From positions 58,766-122,765 of the forward strand of contig JAUQYA010000066.1 of NCBI GenBank assembly GCA_030837785.1: a stretch of 64,000 nucleotides of DNA, read 5' to 3'. Positions 7,536 through 16,451 of this stretch are shown here, in pieces (the stretch's first letter is position 1; each line of letters begins with the position of its first letter). This DNA is from Albidovulum sp. (GTDB taxonomy: Bacteria > Pseudomonadota > Alphaproteobacteria > Rhodobacterales > Rhodobacteraceae). Under the pieces are notes generated by a model, which was not told where the DNA came from, ran no database searches, and saw nothing but the letters and a program-made list of their open reading frames with translations. The position numbers and the translations under genes are program-made.

Positions 7536-9299
7536 ATGATCAAACCGAGAGCGACGCTGCAGGCCGACATGGCGCTGGCGCTGGCCGACAACACCACCGG
7601 CAACATTACCGAGGCGGTGATGCGGGGCGTGATCGGCGATCTGGCCGACAGCGCGGTCTTTCCCGCGGACATCGCCGCCGACCTGGCGAGGCTCGGCGCG
7701 ATCGAGGACGGCGCGACCGCCGACATGACCGGCGCCGAGATCAAGGCTGCCTACGAGGCCGAGGCCGATACCAACGCCTTCACGGATGCCGAGCAGGCGA
7801 AGCTTGCCGGGATCGCGGCCGGGGCCGAGGTGAACCCGACGGGGGCGGCGATGGCGGCGGGGCTCGACGCCTATCTCGCCAACACCCGCTGGAAGGTGGT
7901 CGAGGTGCCGCCCGGCGGCACCATCGGGCAGGTGCTGAAGAAGGGGTCCGGCACCGATTACGATGTCGTCTGGGGCGATGACGCAACCGGCGGCGGCGGG
8001 ATCGGCGACGGCGACAAGGGCGACATCACGGTGTCTGGTGGAGGGTCTGTGTGGACCATCGACCCCGCGGCGCTTGCGGCCCTCGCGCCGCTCGCCTCTC
8101 CGCCGCTGACAGGCGCCCCCACGGCGCCCACCGCCGCGCCGGGAACCAACACCACGCAGATCGCCACGGCCGCTTTCGTCCAGGCCGCCATCGCCGCGCT
8201 CGTCGCCAGTTCCCCGGCCGCGCTCGACACGCTGAACGAGCTGGCGGCGGCGCTCGGAAACGATGCCAGCTTCGCCACGACGATGACGGCCGCGCTCGCG
8301 GGCAAGGCGGCGGCGAACCACAGCCACTTCAAGGGCGACTGGAACCCGGGTTCCGGCTCCTTCCCCGGCGGCGGCGCCGCACTCGCCGGTGAACTCTGGC
8401 GCTGCTCGGCGGGCGGAACTGTGAACGGGATCACCTTCACCGTCGGCGACATGGTCATGGCGCTTGCCAACAACGCCTCGACCACGACCTACGCCGCCAA
8501 CTGGATCCACATCGACATCACCATGCCGATCACCTCCGTCGCGGGTCTGACCGGGGTGATCTCGGCCGCGAACCTGACGGCGGCACTGAACGTCTTCACC
8601 ACAGCGCTCAAGGGGCTCGTGCCGGCTTCGGGCGGCGGCACCACGAACTATCTGCGAGCGGACGGGACATGGGCGGCACCGGCGGGCGGAGCCTCGGTCG
8701 TGACCACGGGTTCAGGCGCCCCCATCTCCGCCCCTGCCTCGGCCGGGCTGCTCTACATCGACACCAGCACCTTCGATCTCTACTTCTCGACCGCTGCCTC
8801 CACTGTCGGTGACTGGCGCAAGGTCATCGACGACACCGATGGCGGGGCGATCTCGGCAAAGGCGACGCCGGTCCTCGCGGACGCGGTTTTCCTGTTCAAC
8901 AACGAGGCCGGCGATGCCCCGGTGGTCTCCACCTGGACCCAGATCATCGCGGCACTCAAGCTCGTCACGCTCGATGCCAGCGGCCGGCTGGTCAACCCGA
9001 AGGCCACCTATACCTCCTTCGACGGCGGCACCGTCTCGACCGGCACCTACACGCCGACCTCGGTGGACGGAAACGTCCAGCACTACACCAACGACGGCGC
9101 GCACACGCTGGCGCCGCCCGCGAACCCCGGCAGCTTCCTGATCGAGATCGTCAACGGCGCGACGGCTGGCGCGATCACGACCCCGGGCTTCACCAGGGTC
9201 TCCGGCGACGCCTTCACCACGACGAGCGGGCACAAGTTCCAGTGTTCGATCACCCGGACCAGCTCGACCTCGCACCTCAACGTGAAGGCGATGCAGTAA
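7536..9299 (+). CDS. Second phage tail fibre protein
   Basis: This 587-residue protein starts at ATG 7536 behind GAGGGA. The N-terminal 100 residues are helical (ADNTTGNITEAVMRGVIGDLADSAVF). A central block near residues 205-260 carries the common tail-fibre segment GTNTTQIATAAFVQAA with LDTLNELAAALGNDASFATT, found in many phage fibres of P2 and lambda type. The rest is Gly/Ser/Thr-rich beta structure with a RADGTWA motif. It is unrelated in detail to the first fibre at the left edge, so the phage carries at least two fibre types. The stop overlaps the next start (TAATG). Confidence 0.8.
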   Translation: MIKPRATLQADMALALADNTTGNITEAVMRGVIGDLADSAVFPADIAADLARLGAIEDGATADMTGAEIKAAYEAEADTNAFTDAEQAKLAGIAAGAEVNPTGAAMAAGLDAYLANTRWKVVEVPPGGTIGQVLKKGSGTDYDVVWGDDATGGGGIGDGDKGDITVSGGGSVWTIDPAALAALAPLASPPLTGAPTAPTAAPGTNTTQIATAAFVQAAIAALVASSPAALDTLNELAAALGNDASFATTMTAALAGKAAANHSHFKGDWNPGSGSFPGGGAALAGELWRCSAGGTVNGITFTVGDMVMALANNASTTTYAANWIHIDITMPITSVAGLTGVISAANLTAALNVFTTALKGLVPASGGGTTNYLRADGTWAAPAGGASVVTTGSGAPISAPASAGLLYIDTSTFDLYFSTAASTVGDWRKVIDDTDGGAISAKATPVLADAVFLFNNEAGDAPVVSTWTQIIAALKLVTLDASGRLVNPKATYTSFDGGTVSTGTYTPTSVDGNVQHYTNDGAHTLAPPANPGSFLIEIVNGATAGAITTPGFTRVSGDAFTTTSGHKFQCSITRTSSTSHLNVKAMQ

Positions 9300-10024
9300 T
9301 GCTGCTCTTTCCGACGCCCTATGTCCTGACCGGTGCGCCGCCGCCCGCGCTGGCGGGATACGACACCCGGACCGTCTTCAAGGACACGGCCAGCCAGCAG
9401 ACCTACGGCGGCGCCGGCGTCTGGGATTATGCGGTGGTGGCGGGCGAGCTGATCGTCATCTCGATGCACGCCGAGGGCAATGCGACGATCATCAACCCCA
9501 CCAACTTCACGCTCTCGCTCGGCGGCAGCGCGATGACGCGGAAGAACGCATCGGCAACGACAAGCGCCGCCGTGTATCCGGGGTCGGCCGGGTTCTGGAT
9601 CATCGCGCCTTCGACCGGCACGCTGGCGCTCGCGGCGGACGTGGGCGTCGCCGCGCGGGCCTGCGCGCTGGTGGCGCGGCGGATCACCGGATTTGACGCG
9701 ACCACACCCTTGGGCGGCTCGGATGCGCCGTCGAAGCTCAACGCCGACGCCGCGACGCTCACGGGCGCTTCGCTGACCACGGGGCGTGCCGGCAACGTGA
9801 TCCTCGCCGATGCCTGCACCAAGGCCGGCACGATCACCTCGGCCACCTCCACCACGCTCGATGGCATGGCGCACGACACCACCGGCGCCGACACGATCTC
9901 GAACCTCGGGCTCGGCTTCGGCCAGAAGCTGATGCCGATCATCGGCAGCATCACCCCAGACTGGACCTTCGACGTGGCCGCCCGCATGTCGGCCTCCGTG
10001 ATGGAAATCAACGTGGCGCCATGA
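9299..10024 (+). CDS. Beta-rich phage structural protein of unknown function
   Basis: I do not recognise this 241-residue protein. It starts at ATG 9299, sharing bases with the fibre stop, and ends overlapping the tailspike start (ATGA). The composition is rich in Ala, Thr, Ser and Gly with alternating hydrophobic residues, which suggests a beta-sandwich. Segments such as VWDYAVVAGELIVISMHAEG and ARRITGFDATTPLGGS recall capsid- or tail-decorating proteins. The context makes a fibre accessory or adhesin role plausible, but this is inference. Confidence 0.55.
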   Translation: MLLFPTPYVLTGAPPPALAGYDTRTVFKDTASQQTYGGAGVWDYAVVAGELIVISMHAEGNATIINPTNFTLSLGGSAMTRKNASATTSAAVYPGSAGFWIIAPSTGTLALAADVGVAARACALVARRITGFDATTPLGGSDAPSKLNADAATLTGASLTTGRAGNVILADACTKAGTITSATSTTLDGMAHDTTGADTISNLGLGFGQKLMPIIGSITPDWTFDVAARMSASVMEINVAP

Positions 10025-13000
10025 CAAAAGTTTATCAGCATCCCACCGCCGGGCAGATCATCATCGGGGCGAGCAAGGGCGCCTCCCGGCGCGTGCCGAA
10101 GCCGGCCGGGATCGCGCCGGGCGCCGCCGGAACGATCCCCGACCAGGTCATCACCCAGGGCGGCGGCCCGGCGACGGTGGCGCTGGCCACGTATTTCACC
10201 GGCACCGCGCTCACCTTCGCGCTCCAGGCCCCGGTGACGGGCGTCTCGCTCGCGGGCTCGACGCTGACGATCTCGGACACCTCGGTTCTTGCCTCTGCCT
10301 CGGTCACCGTCGTCGCCTCCAACGCCTTCGGGCCAAGCGCGACCCAGAGTTTCAGCCGCACGGTCAATGCGCCGGCGGCCGGGGGCTCGATCTCCGTCAC
10401 CGAATGGCCGCGCGACCGCTTCGCCTTCGACAGCGGCGCCTGGCGCGGCGAGAACAACGCCGACATCCCGGTCAGGATCACCGCCTCGGCGGGCGAGGTC
10501 ATCCAGGCGCGGCTGGTGCCGACCGATGGCGGTGCGGCCTCGGCCTGGACCGACGTCGGCACCGCGAACGGCGCCGCGAACCAGCTGGTCGGCCATCTCT
10601 CCTCGCGCAAGCGCTCCTCGCCCTGCCTCTTGCAGGTCCGGCTCAAGGCCGCGCCGGCGACGACGGCGATCACCGGCTACTCCATCACCATCGGCCACGT
10701 CGTCGCGATCTGGGGCCAGTCGGAACACGCGCAATGGCAGACGCCGGGCACGGCCGGCACCCCGCCGACACCCGAGACGCTGTCGATCAAGCACGCGGTG
10801 ATGGCGCTCAAGAGCCGCTGGGCCAGCGGGCGGCGCAGCACGGCCGCGCTGAAGGTTCCGGGCGTCGATGCGCTGCCGGCGGGCATGTCCCGCGCGGGAA
10901 CAGACATCACCATCACCGGAACGATCCTGCTGCTGAACAACTGGGATTTCACCGGCTTCAAGGCCTCGGTCGGCGCGGGCGGCTACGTCGAGCTGGCGAG
11001 CGACTGCGTGTTCGGCGAGCGCACCGGGCTGGCGAACATCGATACCTATCTGTTCGCCAACGTCGGCGGCACGGTCCGGCAGGTCGAATACTGCGACGTG
11101 ACCGGCTGGGACGGCTTTCCGAACGATGCCTACGGCGGCAACGCGCTGGGTGCTCCGAAGGCGTTCCGGGCCGAGATCACCGGATCGGGGGCGAACATCC
11201 AGACCGGCAACATCGTCACCGTCCGCCGCTGCCGGTTCACCAACCTGCCGTCGGACGCGATCAAGATCACCGGCTGCCAGTCCGAGCCCCAGGTCGTCGA
11301 GTGGAACTACTTCGGCCCGGCGGTGGCCTATGGCAACGACCGCGCCGCCTACGATCCGGGTCGCACCTATGTCCTCGGCGAATGCGCCGACAACGGCGGC
11401 GAGACCTACATCCTCAAAGTCGCGTCGTCTCTCGGCGTCGCGCCCCCTGCCGGCCTGACGAGCGGCAACGCCAACTGGGCCTGGACCGATCCGCACAGCG
11501 ACACAATGCAGTTCCCCGCCGCCAAGAACGGCGCCATCATCCGCTTCAACTACATCGAGCAGATCGAGACCCCGCGGAACCGCGGCATCAACTCCTCGAT
11601 CTACCTCGCGCGCGACGCGAACAACAACGACCGTCTGTTCGACAAGGTCCATGTCGAGTGGAACTACATGCCGTTCACGCTCGGCTCCTTCGGGGCGGCA
11701 ATCCGCACCTCTAACGGCTCCGGCACCAACATCGTCACGCCGACGATCCGAAACAACTGGATCGGCCGCCGCGCCTCCGGGGCCAACCCCTACCTGAAGA
11801 CCGACAACAGCCTCGCCTTCGAGTGGGGCGGCAACGTCGGGCTTGACACCGGCAGCCTGATCACCGCCGCGTCGCTGACCAATGCCATCGACGTGGCGGC
11901 GCTGCCGGAATATGCCGACGGCCGGATCACCCACCTCTGGCAGGACCGCTCGCTCGGCTCCGGCGCGGCCGGCATCCGCACCCGCGTCTCTACCAATGCG
12001 ACGCCCTACACCTCGGCACTGGCGGCGATCACCAATGCGGTCCTCTCGGTGGTCGGCGACGATTTCGTGACCTTCGTCCACCACACCGTCTCCGGCACCG
12101 ACTGGCCGGACGTGCTGAACGACATCACCGCCAACCGAGGCTGGTCGAACGACGAGGCGCTGCACCTCCACGCCACCGGCAACGGCCTCTCGCGCGTCGG
12201 CGCGGTCTATGCCTCCTGGTATGCGGCGCCGTCGACCTACAAGGACGACTATGGCAAGGTCTGGGCCGCGGCCTTCCTCGGCCGCAACACCGACGGCAGC
12301 GCGGTCACGACCCCGGTGACAGTGACCTATGGTGTCGGCGGCGGGTCGCAGGTGACTTTCCAGCGCACCCTCGCGCAGCTTTACGACTGGACCTACACCA
12401 GGGCGATCCTGCCCGACGCGCACCAGTTCGCGATCTCGCCGAACTCCACCCCGATTGCATGGTCTGAGGGCGCGAACATCAACACCGGCATCCCCAGCAA
12501 CCTGCGCGACAAGCGCCGGTCGTCAACGAGCGTGCGGATCATGCAGGCCCTGCCGGCGATGCAGCCCTACTTCACGATGCGCCCGTTCGCGCCGAACGGC
12601 TACCACACCGGCTTCCCGGCCACGGCGGGGAGCCATGATCCAGCAGGCGCCTCCCACATGGACGAGGCGCACCCGAACCGCTACGAAGACAGGGGCCAGA
12701 ACACCTTCGCCCGGATGAGCGCCTACGCCATCCTCCAGGCCGCCAACCTGTTGCCGATCCCGGTGCCGGAGTTCGACCAGGTCACGCTGATGACCGATGC
12801 CTCGGTCCTTCGCGTCGGGTCGAGTGCGGGGCCGATCATCACCAGCCGGACGAAACACGCCGAAGCCTCGATCTCCGACACCTCGGCGACCGACCATCAT
12901 ACCGACGTGATGGGCTTCGAATACTCGGGCGCCCCGGTCCATCAGGCGCTCCTGAAGCCCGACGGCAAGGTCTATGTCTACCCCCGCGGCGGCACCCTGC

Positions 13001-13236
13001 CGACGAGCGGGCCGACGATCCCGAACGGGGCGTTCACCCCCGGCTCCACCGGCATGACCTTCGGCATGGGCGGCGCCACCGGCGGTCTCGTCCACCCGAG
13101 TGACAACCTCGCCGACCTCGAACGCAACTACCCGCTGGTGGATTTCGGGCTCCTCGGCATCGACGGCGTTCCCGTCCGCGCCATCCCGACCGCGCTGCAA
13201 GGGGCCCACCCGACCGGCAGCTTTACCGTCCCGTGA
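10021..13236 (+). CDS. Large tailspike: Ig-like N-terminus, SGNH-type hydrolase motifs flanking a beta-helix
   Basis: This 1071-residue protein is probably a receptor-binding or receptor-degrading spike. Residues 1-120 include an Ig-like segment (VTGVSLAGSTLTISDTSVLASA). Around residue 230 is VVAIWGQSEH, like block I of SGNH/GDSL esterases (catalytic Ser in GQS, S234). Residues about 290-560 read as a right-handed parallel beta-helix (VEYCDVTGWDGFPNDA, VRRCRFTNLPSDAIKITG, IRFNYIEQIE). At 881-884 is DEAH in the context HMDEAHPN, like the Asp-x-x-His block V. The two halves of the esterase would thus enclose the beta-helix. The enzyme assignment is inference; the spike role is well supported by position. 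Confidence 0.65.
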   Translation: MTKVYQHPTAGQIIIGASKGASRRVPKPAGIAPGAAGTIPDQVITQGGGPATVALATYFTGTALTFALQAPVTGVSLAGSTLTISDTSVLASASVTVVASNAFGPSATQSFSRTVNAPAAGGSISVTEWPRDRFAFDSGAWRGENNADIPVRITASAGEVIQARLVPTDGGAASAWTDVGTANGAANQLVGHLSSRKRSSPCLLQVRLKAAPATTAITGYSITIGHVVAIWGQSEHAQWQTPGTAGTPPTPETLSIKHAVMALKSRWASGRRSTAALKVPGVDALPAGMSRAGTDITITGTILLLNNWDFTGFKASVGAGGYVELASDCVFGERTGLANIDTYLFANVGGTVRQVEYCDVTGWDGFPNDAYGGNALGAPKAFRAEITGSGANIQTGNIVTVRRCRFTNLPSDAIKITGCQSEPQVVEWNYFGPAVAYGNDRAAYDPGRTYVLGECADNGGETYILKVASSLGVAPPAGLTSGNANWAWTDPHSDTMQFPAAKNGAIIRFNYIEQIETPRNRGINSSIYLARDANNNDRLFDKVHVEWNYMPFTLGSFGAAIRTSNGSGTNIVTPTIRNNWIGRRASGANPYLKTDNSLAFEWGGNVGLDTGSLITAASLTNAIDVAALPEYADGRITHLWQDRSLGSGAAGIRTRVSTNATPYTSALAAITNAVLSVVGDDFVTFVHHTVSGTDWPDVLNDITANRGWSNDEALHLHATGNGLSRVGAVYASWYAAPSTYKDDYGKVWAAAFLGRNTDGSAVTTPVTVTYGVGGGSQVTFQRTLAQLYDWTYTRAILPDAHQFAISPNSTPIAWSEGANINTGIPSNLRDKRRSSTSVRIMQALPAMQPYFTMRPFAPNGYHTGFPATAGSHDPAGASHMDEAHPNRYEDRGQNTFARMSAYAILQAANLLPIPVPEFDQVTLMTDASVLRVGSSAGPIITSRTKHAEASISDTSATDHHTDVMGFEYSGAPVHQALLKPDGKVYVYPRGGTLPTSGPTIPNGAFTPGSTGMTFGMGGATGGLVHPSDNLADLERNYPLVDFGLLGIDGVPVRAIPTALQGAHPTGSFTVP

Positions 13237-13245
13237 GGATCGCTC

Positions 13246-13290
13246 GGCCTCCCGCCAGTCGGGAGGCCGGAGGGCGTTGGAGCGCCCTCC
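13246..13290 (+). terminator. Two back-to-back hairpins after the tailspike gene
   Basis: GGCCTCCCG (13246-13254) pairs perfectly with CGGGAGGCC (13260-13268) around CCAGT. GGAGGGCG (13269-13276) pairs with CGCCCTCC (13283-13290). They begin 10 bases after the tailspike stop. There is no T tract, so an intrinsic terminator is likely but not certain; transcript-end protection is the alternative. Confidence 0.5.
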
Positions 13291-13383
13291 GACACGGGGA
13301 ACCGGTAGAGACCCCCGCCGACCAGCTGACGCTTGTGGCCGCTCCCCCCTGAGCCCAGGGACGCGCACTTAGGCACGATTCGC

Positions 13384-14202
13384 ATGACCGGCAAAAGCCC
13401 CTCTTCAACACCATGTTTAACGCCCGTTGATCCGGTCCGCCCGGTGGCGCCCTGGATCGGCGGCAAGCGCAACCTCGCGCGGCGCATCTGCGCGATCATC
13501 GACGCCGACCGGCACGAGACCTATGCCGAGCCGTTCGTCGGCATGGGCGGCATCTTCCTTCGGCGGACACGATGTCCGCGCGCCGAGGTGATCAACGACC
13601 GGGCCCGCGACGTCGCCACCCTCTTCCGCATCCTCCAGCGCCATTACCCGCAGTTCATCGAGACGCTGCGCTTCCAGCTCACCACCCGGGCGGAGTTCGA
13701 GCGCCTGGTGGCGACCGACCCCGACACGCTCACCGATCTGGAAAGGGCGGGGCGCTTCCTCTACCTCCAGCGCACCGCCTTCGGCGGCAAGGTCACGGGC
13801 CGCAACTTTGGGGTCGGCCGCGACCGGCCGGCGCGGTTCAACCTGACGACGCTGGAGCAGATGCTCGAGGACCTCCACACCCGCCTCGCCGGCGTCGTGA
13901 TCGAGTGCCTCGACTGGCGCGAGTTCCTCCGCCGCTACGACGGGCCGGGCACCTTCTTCTACCTCGACCCGCCCTACTGGGGCTGCGAGGACGACTACGG
14001 CAAGGCGCTCTTCACCCGGGACGATTTCGCGGCCCTGGCCGAGCAGCTCGGCACGCTCAAGGGCCGGTTCCTGATGTCGATCAACGACGTCCCGGAGGTC
14101 CGCGACCTCTTCCGCCGGTTCCGAATCGAGCCGGTGGCGACGACCTATACTATCGGGGATAGCGCCAGCGCGGCGGCCGAGCTACTGGTGTCGTCCGCAT
14201 GA
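13384..14202 (+). CDS. D12-class DNA adenine-N6 methylase (prophage)
   Basis: This 272-residue protein transfers a methyl group from S-adenosylmethionine to N6 of adenine in duplex DNA. Motifs in order are PWIGGK at 23-28 (motif X), EPFVGMGG at 49-56 (SAM-binding motif I), INDRARD at 70-76, QRTAFGG at 129-135 and DPPYW at 195-199 (catalytic motif IV). The order X-I-IV is that of the Dam/alpha group, and the size fits phage-type D12 enzymes. I chose ATG 13384 because the preceding codons are unlike the family. The target site cannot be read from the sequence. It probably protects phage DNA or marks it; see the DpnI homologue at 25.9 kb. Confidence 0.9.
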   Translation: MTGKSPSSTPCLTPVDPVRPVAPWIGGKRNLARRICAIIDADRHETYAEPFVGMGGIFLRRTRCPRAEVINDRARDVATLFRILQRHYPQFIETLRFQLTTRAEFERLVATDPDTLTDLERAGRFLYLQRTAFGGKVTGRNFGVGRDRPARFNLTTLEQMLEDLHTRLAGVVIECLDWREFLRRYDGPGTFFYLDPPYWGCEDDYGKALFTRDDFAALAEQLGTLKGRFLMSINDVPEVRDLFRRFRIEPVATTYTIGDSASAAAELLVSSA

Positions 14203-14213
14203 AATCGCTCTGC

Positions 14214-14252
14214 TGCAGATATCGGTGTCAAACTGTGCAGATATCGGTGTCA
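14214..14252. repeat. 17-bp direct repeat at the prophage right boundary
   Basis: TGCAGATATCGGTGTCA occurs at 14214-14230 and again at 14236-14252, a 22-bp period with spacer AACTG. It begins 12 bases after the methylase stop. Tandem terminal repeats beginning in TG and ending in CA resemble insertion-sequence ends of IS21 type, but no transposase is present. It could also be a prophage-junction or regulatory repeat. Confidence 0.6.
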
Positions 14253-14427
14253 CGCTACAGCGAATTGCCGCCCCGCGGCTGCGGGGGCCGAGATTTCCCT
14301 TTACAGGCATCGCTTCTGCCGACACCATATGCGGTAGGCCGGCAACAGGCAGACGCCGGTCCTAGTTGACGCACCCAGCCCCTTGAGGAAACAGCCCGAC
14401 GGGGGCCAATAACGACAGAGGCCGGGC

Positions 14428-14931
14428 ATGGCAGTTACCGACAGCTACCTCGACTGCGAGGACCTGCACCCGATCGACATCGTCGAGACGCTCGCCCAGC
14501 ACCATGAGTGGGACTTCGACAGGGTGACCGACGATCAGATCGCGATGGCGGTCGAGGGACAGTGGCGCACCTATTCGATCACGCTGGCCTGGTCGGGCTA
14601 TGACGAGACGCTGCGGCTGATCTGCACCTTCGAGATGGACCCGCCGGAAGCGCGGATCCCCGCGCTCTACGAGGCGCTGAACCGCACCAACGACATGGTC
14701 TGGTCGGGCGCCTTCACCTTCTGGCGCGAACAGCGGCTGATGGTCTGGCGCTACGGGCTTTGCCTTGCCGGCGGCCAGATCGCCGGGCCGGAACAGATCG
14801 ACCGCCTCATCACCGAGGCGGTGACCTCGGCGGAACGGTTCTACCCCGCCTTCCAGCTCACCTGCTGGGGCGACGAGAGCCCCGAACGGGCGATGGACGT
14901 GGCGATGGCGCGGGCCTACGGCCGCGCCTGA
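14428..14931 (+). CDS. YbjN domain-containing protein
   Basis: This 167-residue protein has a YbjN fold over nearly its whole length: an acidic N-terminus with LHPIDIVETLAQHHEWDFDR, then QIAMAVEGQWRTYSITLAWS, a TFEMDPPEARIPALYEALNRTNDMVW segment and a C-terminal helix. YbjN-like proteins resemble type III secretion chaperones in fold and are linked to stress and motility phenotypes in E. coli; the biochemical role is unknown. In Rhodobacterales it commonly lies just before proC, as here, 77 bases apart on the same strand. Confidence 0.85.
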   Translation: MAVTDSYLDCEDLHPIDIVETLAQHHEWDFDRVTDDQIAMAVEGQWRTYSITLAWSGYDETLRLICTFEMDPPEARIPALYEALNRTNDMVWSGAFTFWREQRLMVWRYGLCLAGGQIAGPEQIDRLITEAVTSAERFYPAFQLTCWGDESPERAMDVAMARAYGRA

Positions 14932-15008
14932 CCGGCGGATGCCGAGCGGGGGGTTCCCCTCGCCCCGCGGATCGGCCATCTTCGCCTCCCGTGACCAAGG
15001 AGGCGGCA

Positions 15009-15817
<809 letters not shown>

Positions 15818-15821
<4 letters not shown>

Positions 15822-16153
15822 CCATCAGCTTCGACGATTTCCTGAAGGTGGACATCCGCGTCGGCCGGATCACCCGGGCCGAACCCTTTCCCGAGGCGAG
15901 GAAGCCCGCGCTGAAGCTCTGGGTCGACTTCGGGCCTGAACTCGGCGAAAAGCGGTCCTCGGCGCAGGTCACCCGGCACTACACGCCGGAGGGGCTGGTG
16001 GGCCGTCAGGTGCTGGCGGTGGTCAACTTCCCGCCGCGCCAGATCGGCAAGGTGCTGTCGGAAGTGCTGGTCCTCGGCGTGCCCGACGCCGAGGGCGAGG
16101 TGGTGCTGATCGGGCCGGGCCAGGAGGTGCCGCTGGGCGGGCGGCTCTACTGA
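15818..16153 (+). CDS. csaA: CsaA-type tRNA-binding domain protein
   Basis: This 111-residue protein consists of a single OB-fold tRNA-binding domain. It has FDDFLKVDIRVGRITRAEPFPEARKPALKL at residues 5-34 (the anticodon-binding-like motif), SSAQVTRHYTPEGLVGRQVLAVVNFPPRQIG and a C-terminal VPLGGRLY. The size and sequence match CsaA of Bacillus and Agrobacterium, described as an export-related chaperone and as a tRNA-binding protein. It is translationally coupled to proC by a 4-base overlap. The chaperone role is from the family, not from this sequence. Confidence 0.9.
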
Positions 16154-16155
16154 GT

Positions 16156-16204
16156 TCGGCGCGTCCTTCCGGCGCGCCGATCCGCGGGGGAGGCCCCGTC
16201 CCCC
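16156..16204 (+). terminator. Terminator-like hairpins after csaA
   Basis: TCGGCGCG (16156-16163) pairs with CGCGCCGA (16173-16180) three bases after the csaA stop. A second stem is GGGGGA (16186-16191) with TCCCCC (16199-16204). There is no strong T tract until TATTTT at 16234. Confidence 0.5.
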
Positions 16205-16230
16205 GGACCCCCTGGCCCGTCCCCCCTGGC

Positions 16231-16387
16231 GAGTATTTTCCGACAGAAAGCAAGAACAGCCCGCCCCGGCATCCGGCGCGAGCTGTCCCTTCCTGTCACG
16301 GCCATCGGCTCTCCAGCCTGTGCCGCAGCGGTGTTGTCGCGCGAACAGGTCAAGAAAGCGTGAACCCCTTTCTGTCGGGAAATACTC
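16231..16387. repeat. Inverted gene-end motif pair (GAGTATTTTCCGACAGAAAG)
   Basis: The 20-mer at 16231-16250 recurs as its reverse complement at 16368-16387 with one mismatch. Each copy lies downstream of, and in the orientation of, one of two converging genes (csaA and tdk). GC-rich stems followed by a GAGTATTT element are a common gene-end motif in Rhodobacterales genomes, so these are probably two independent gene-end copies and not one long hairpin. Confidence 0.55.
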
Positions 16388-16451
16388 CCGCCGGAGGCAC
16401 CCCGGGCGGTCGCAAGACATCGCCCGGTGCCCGGCGGGCGCCTCCGCCGGA

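Larger units (their letters stand above)
1..14202 (+). mobile_element. Right-hand part of a P2-like (myovirus) prophage
   Basis: Thirteen co-directional genes, plus an overlapping E' reading frame, cover this stretch with almost no intergenic space and frequent ATGA-type overlaps. They follow the P2 tail order: fibre, fibre assembly, sheath, tube, E/E', tape measure, U, X, D. A cassette of receptor-binding genes and a DNA methylase follows. The element starts before the window. Its right limit is inferred from the switch to chromosomal genes (ybjN, proC) after 14.4 kb. No integrase, head, lysis or att site can be identified here, so whether it is intact cannot be judged. Confidence 0.85.

Noticed and set aside
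9427..12423. 998-codon open frame on the minus strand
   Set aside because: Shadow of the tail fibre and tailspike genes; Arg/Gly/Val-rich composition with no domain, typical of the complement of GC-rich coding DNA.
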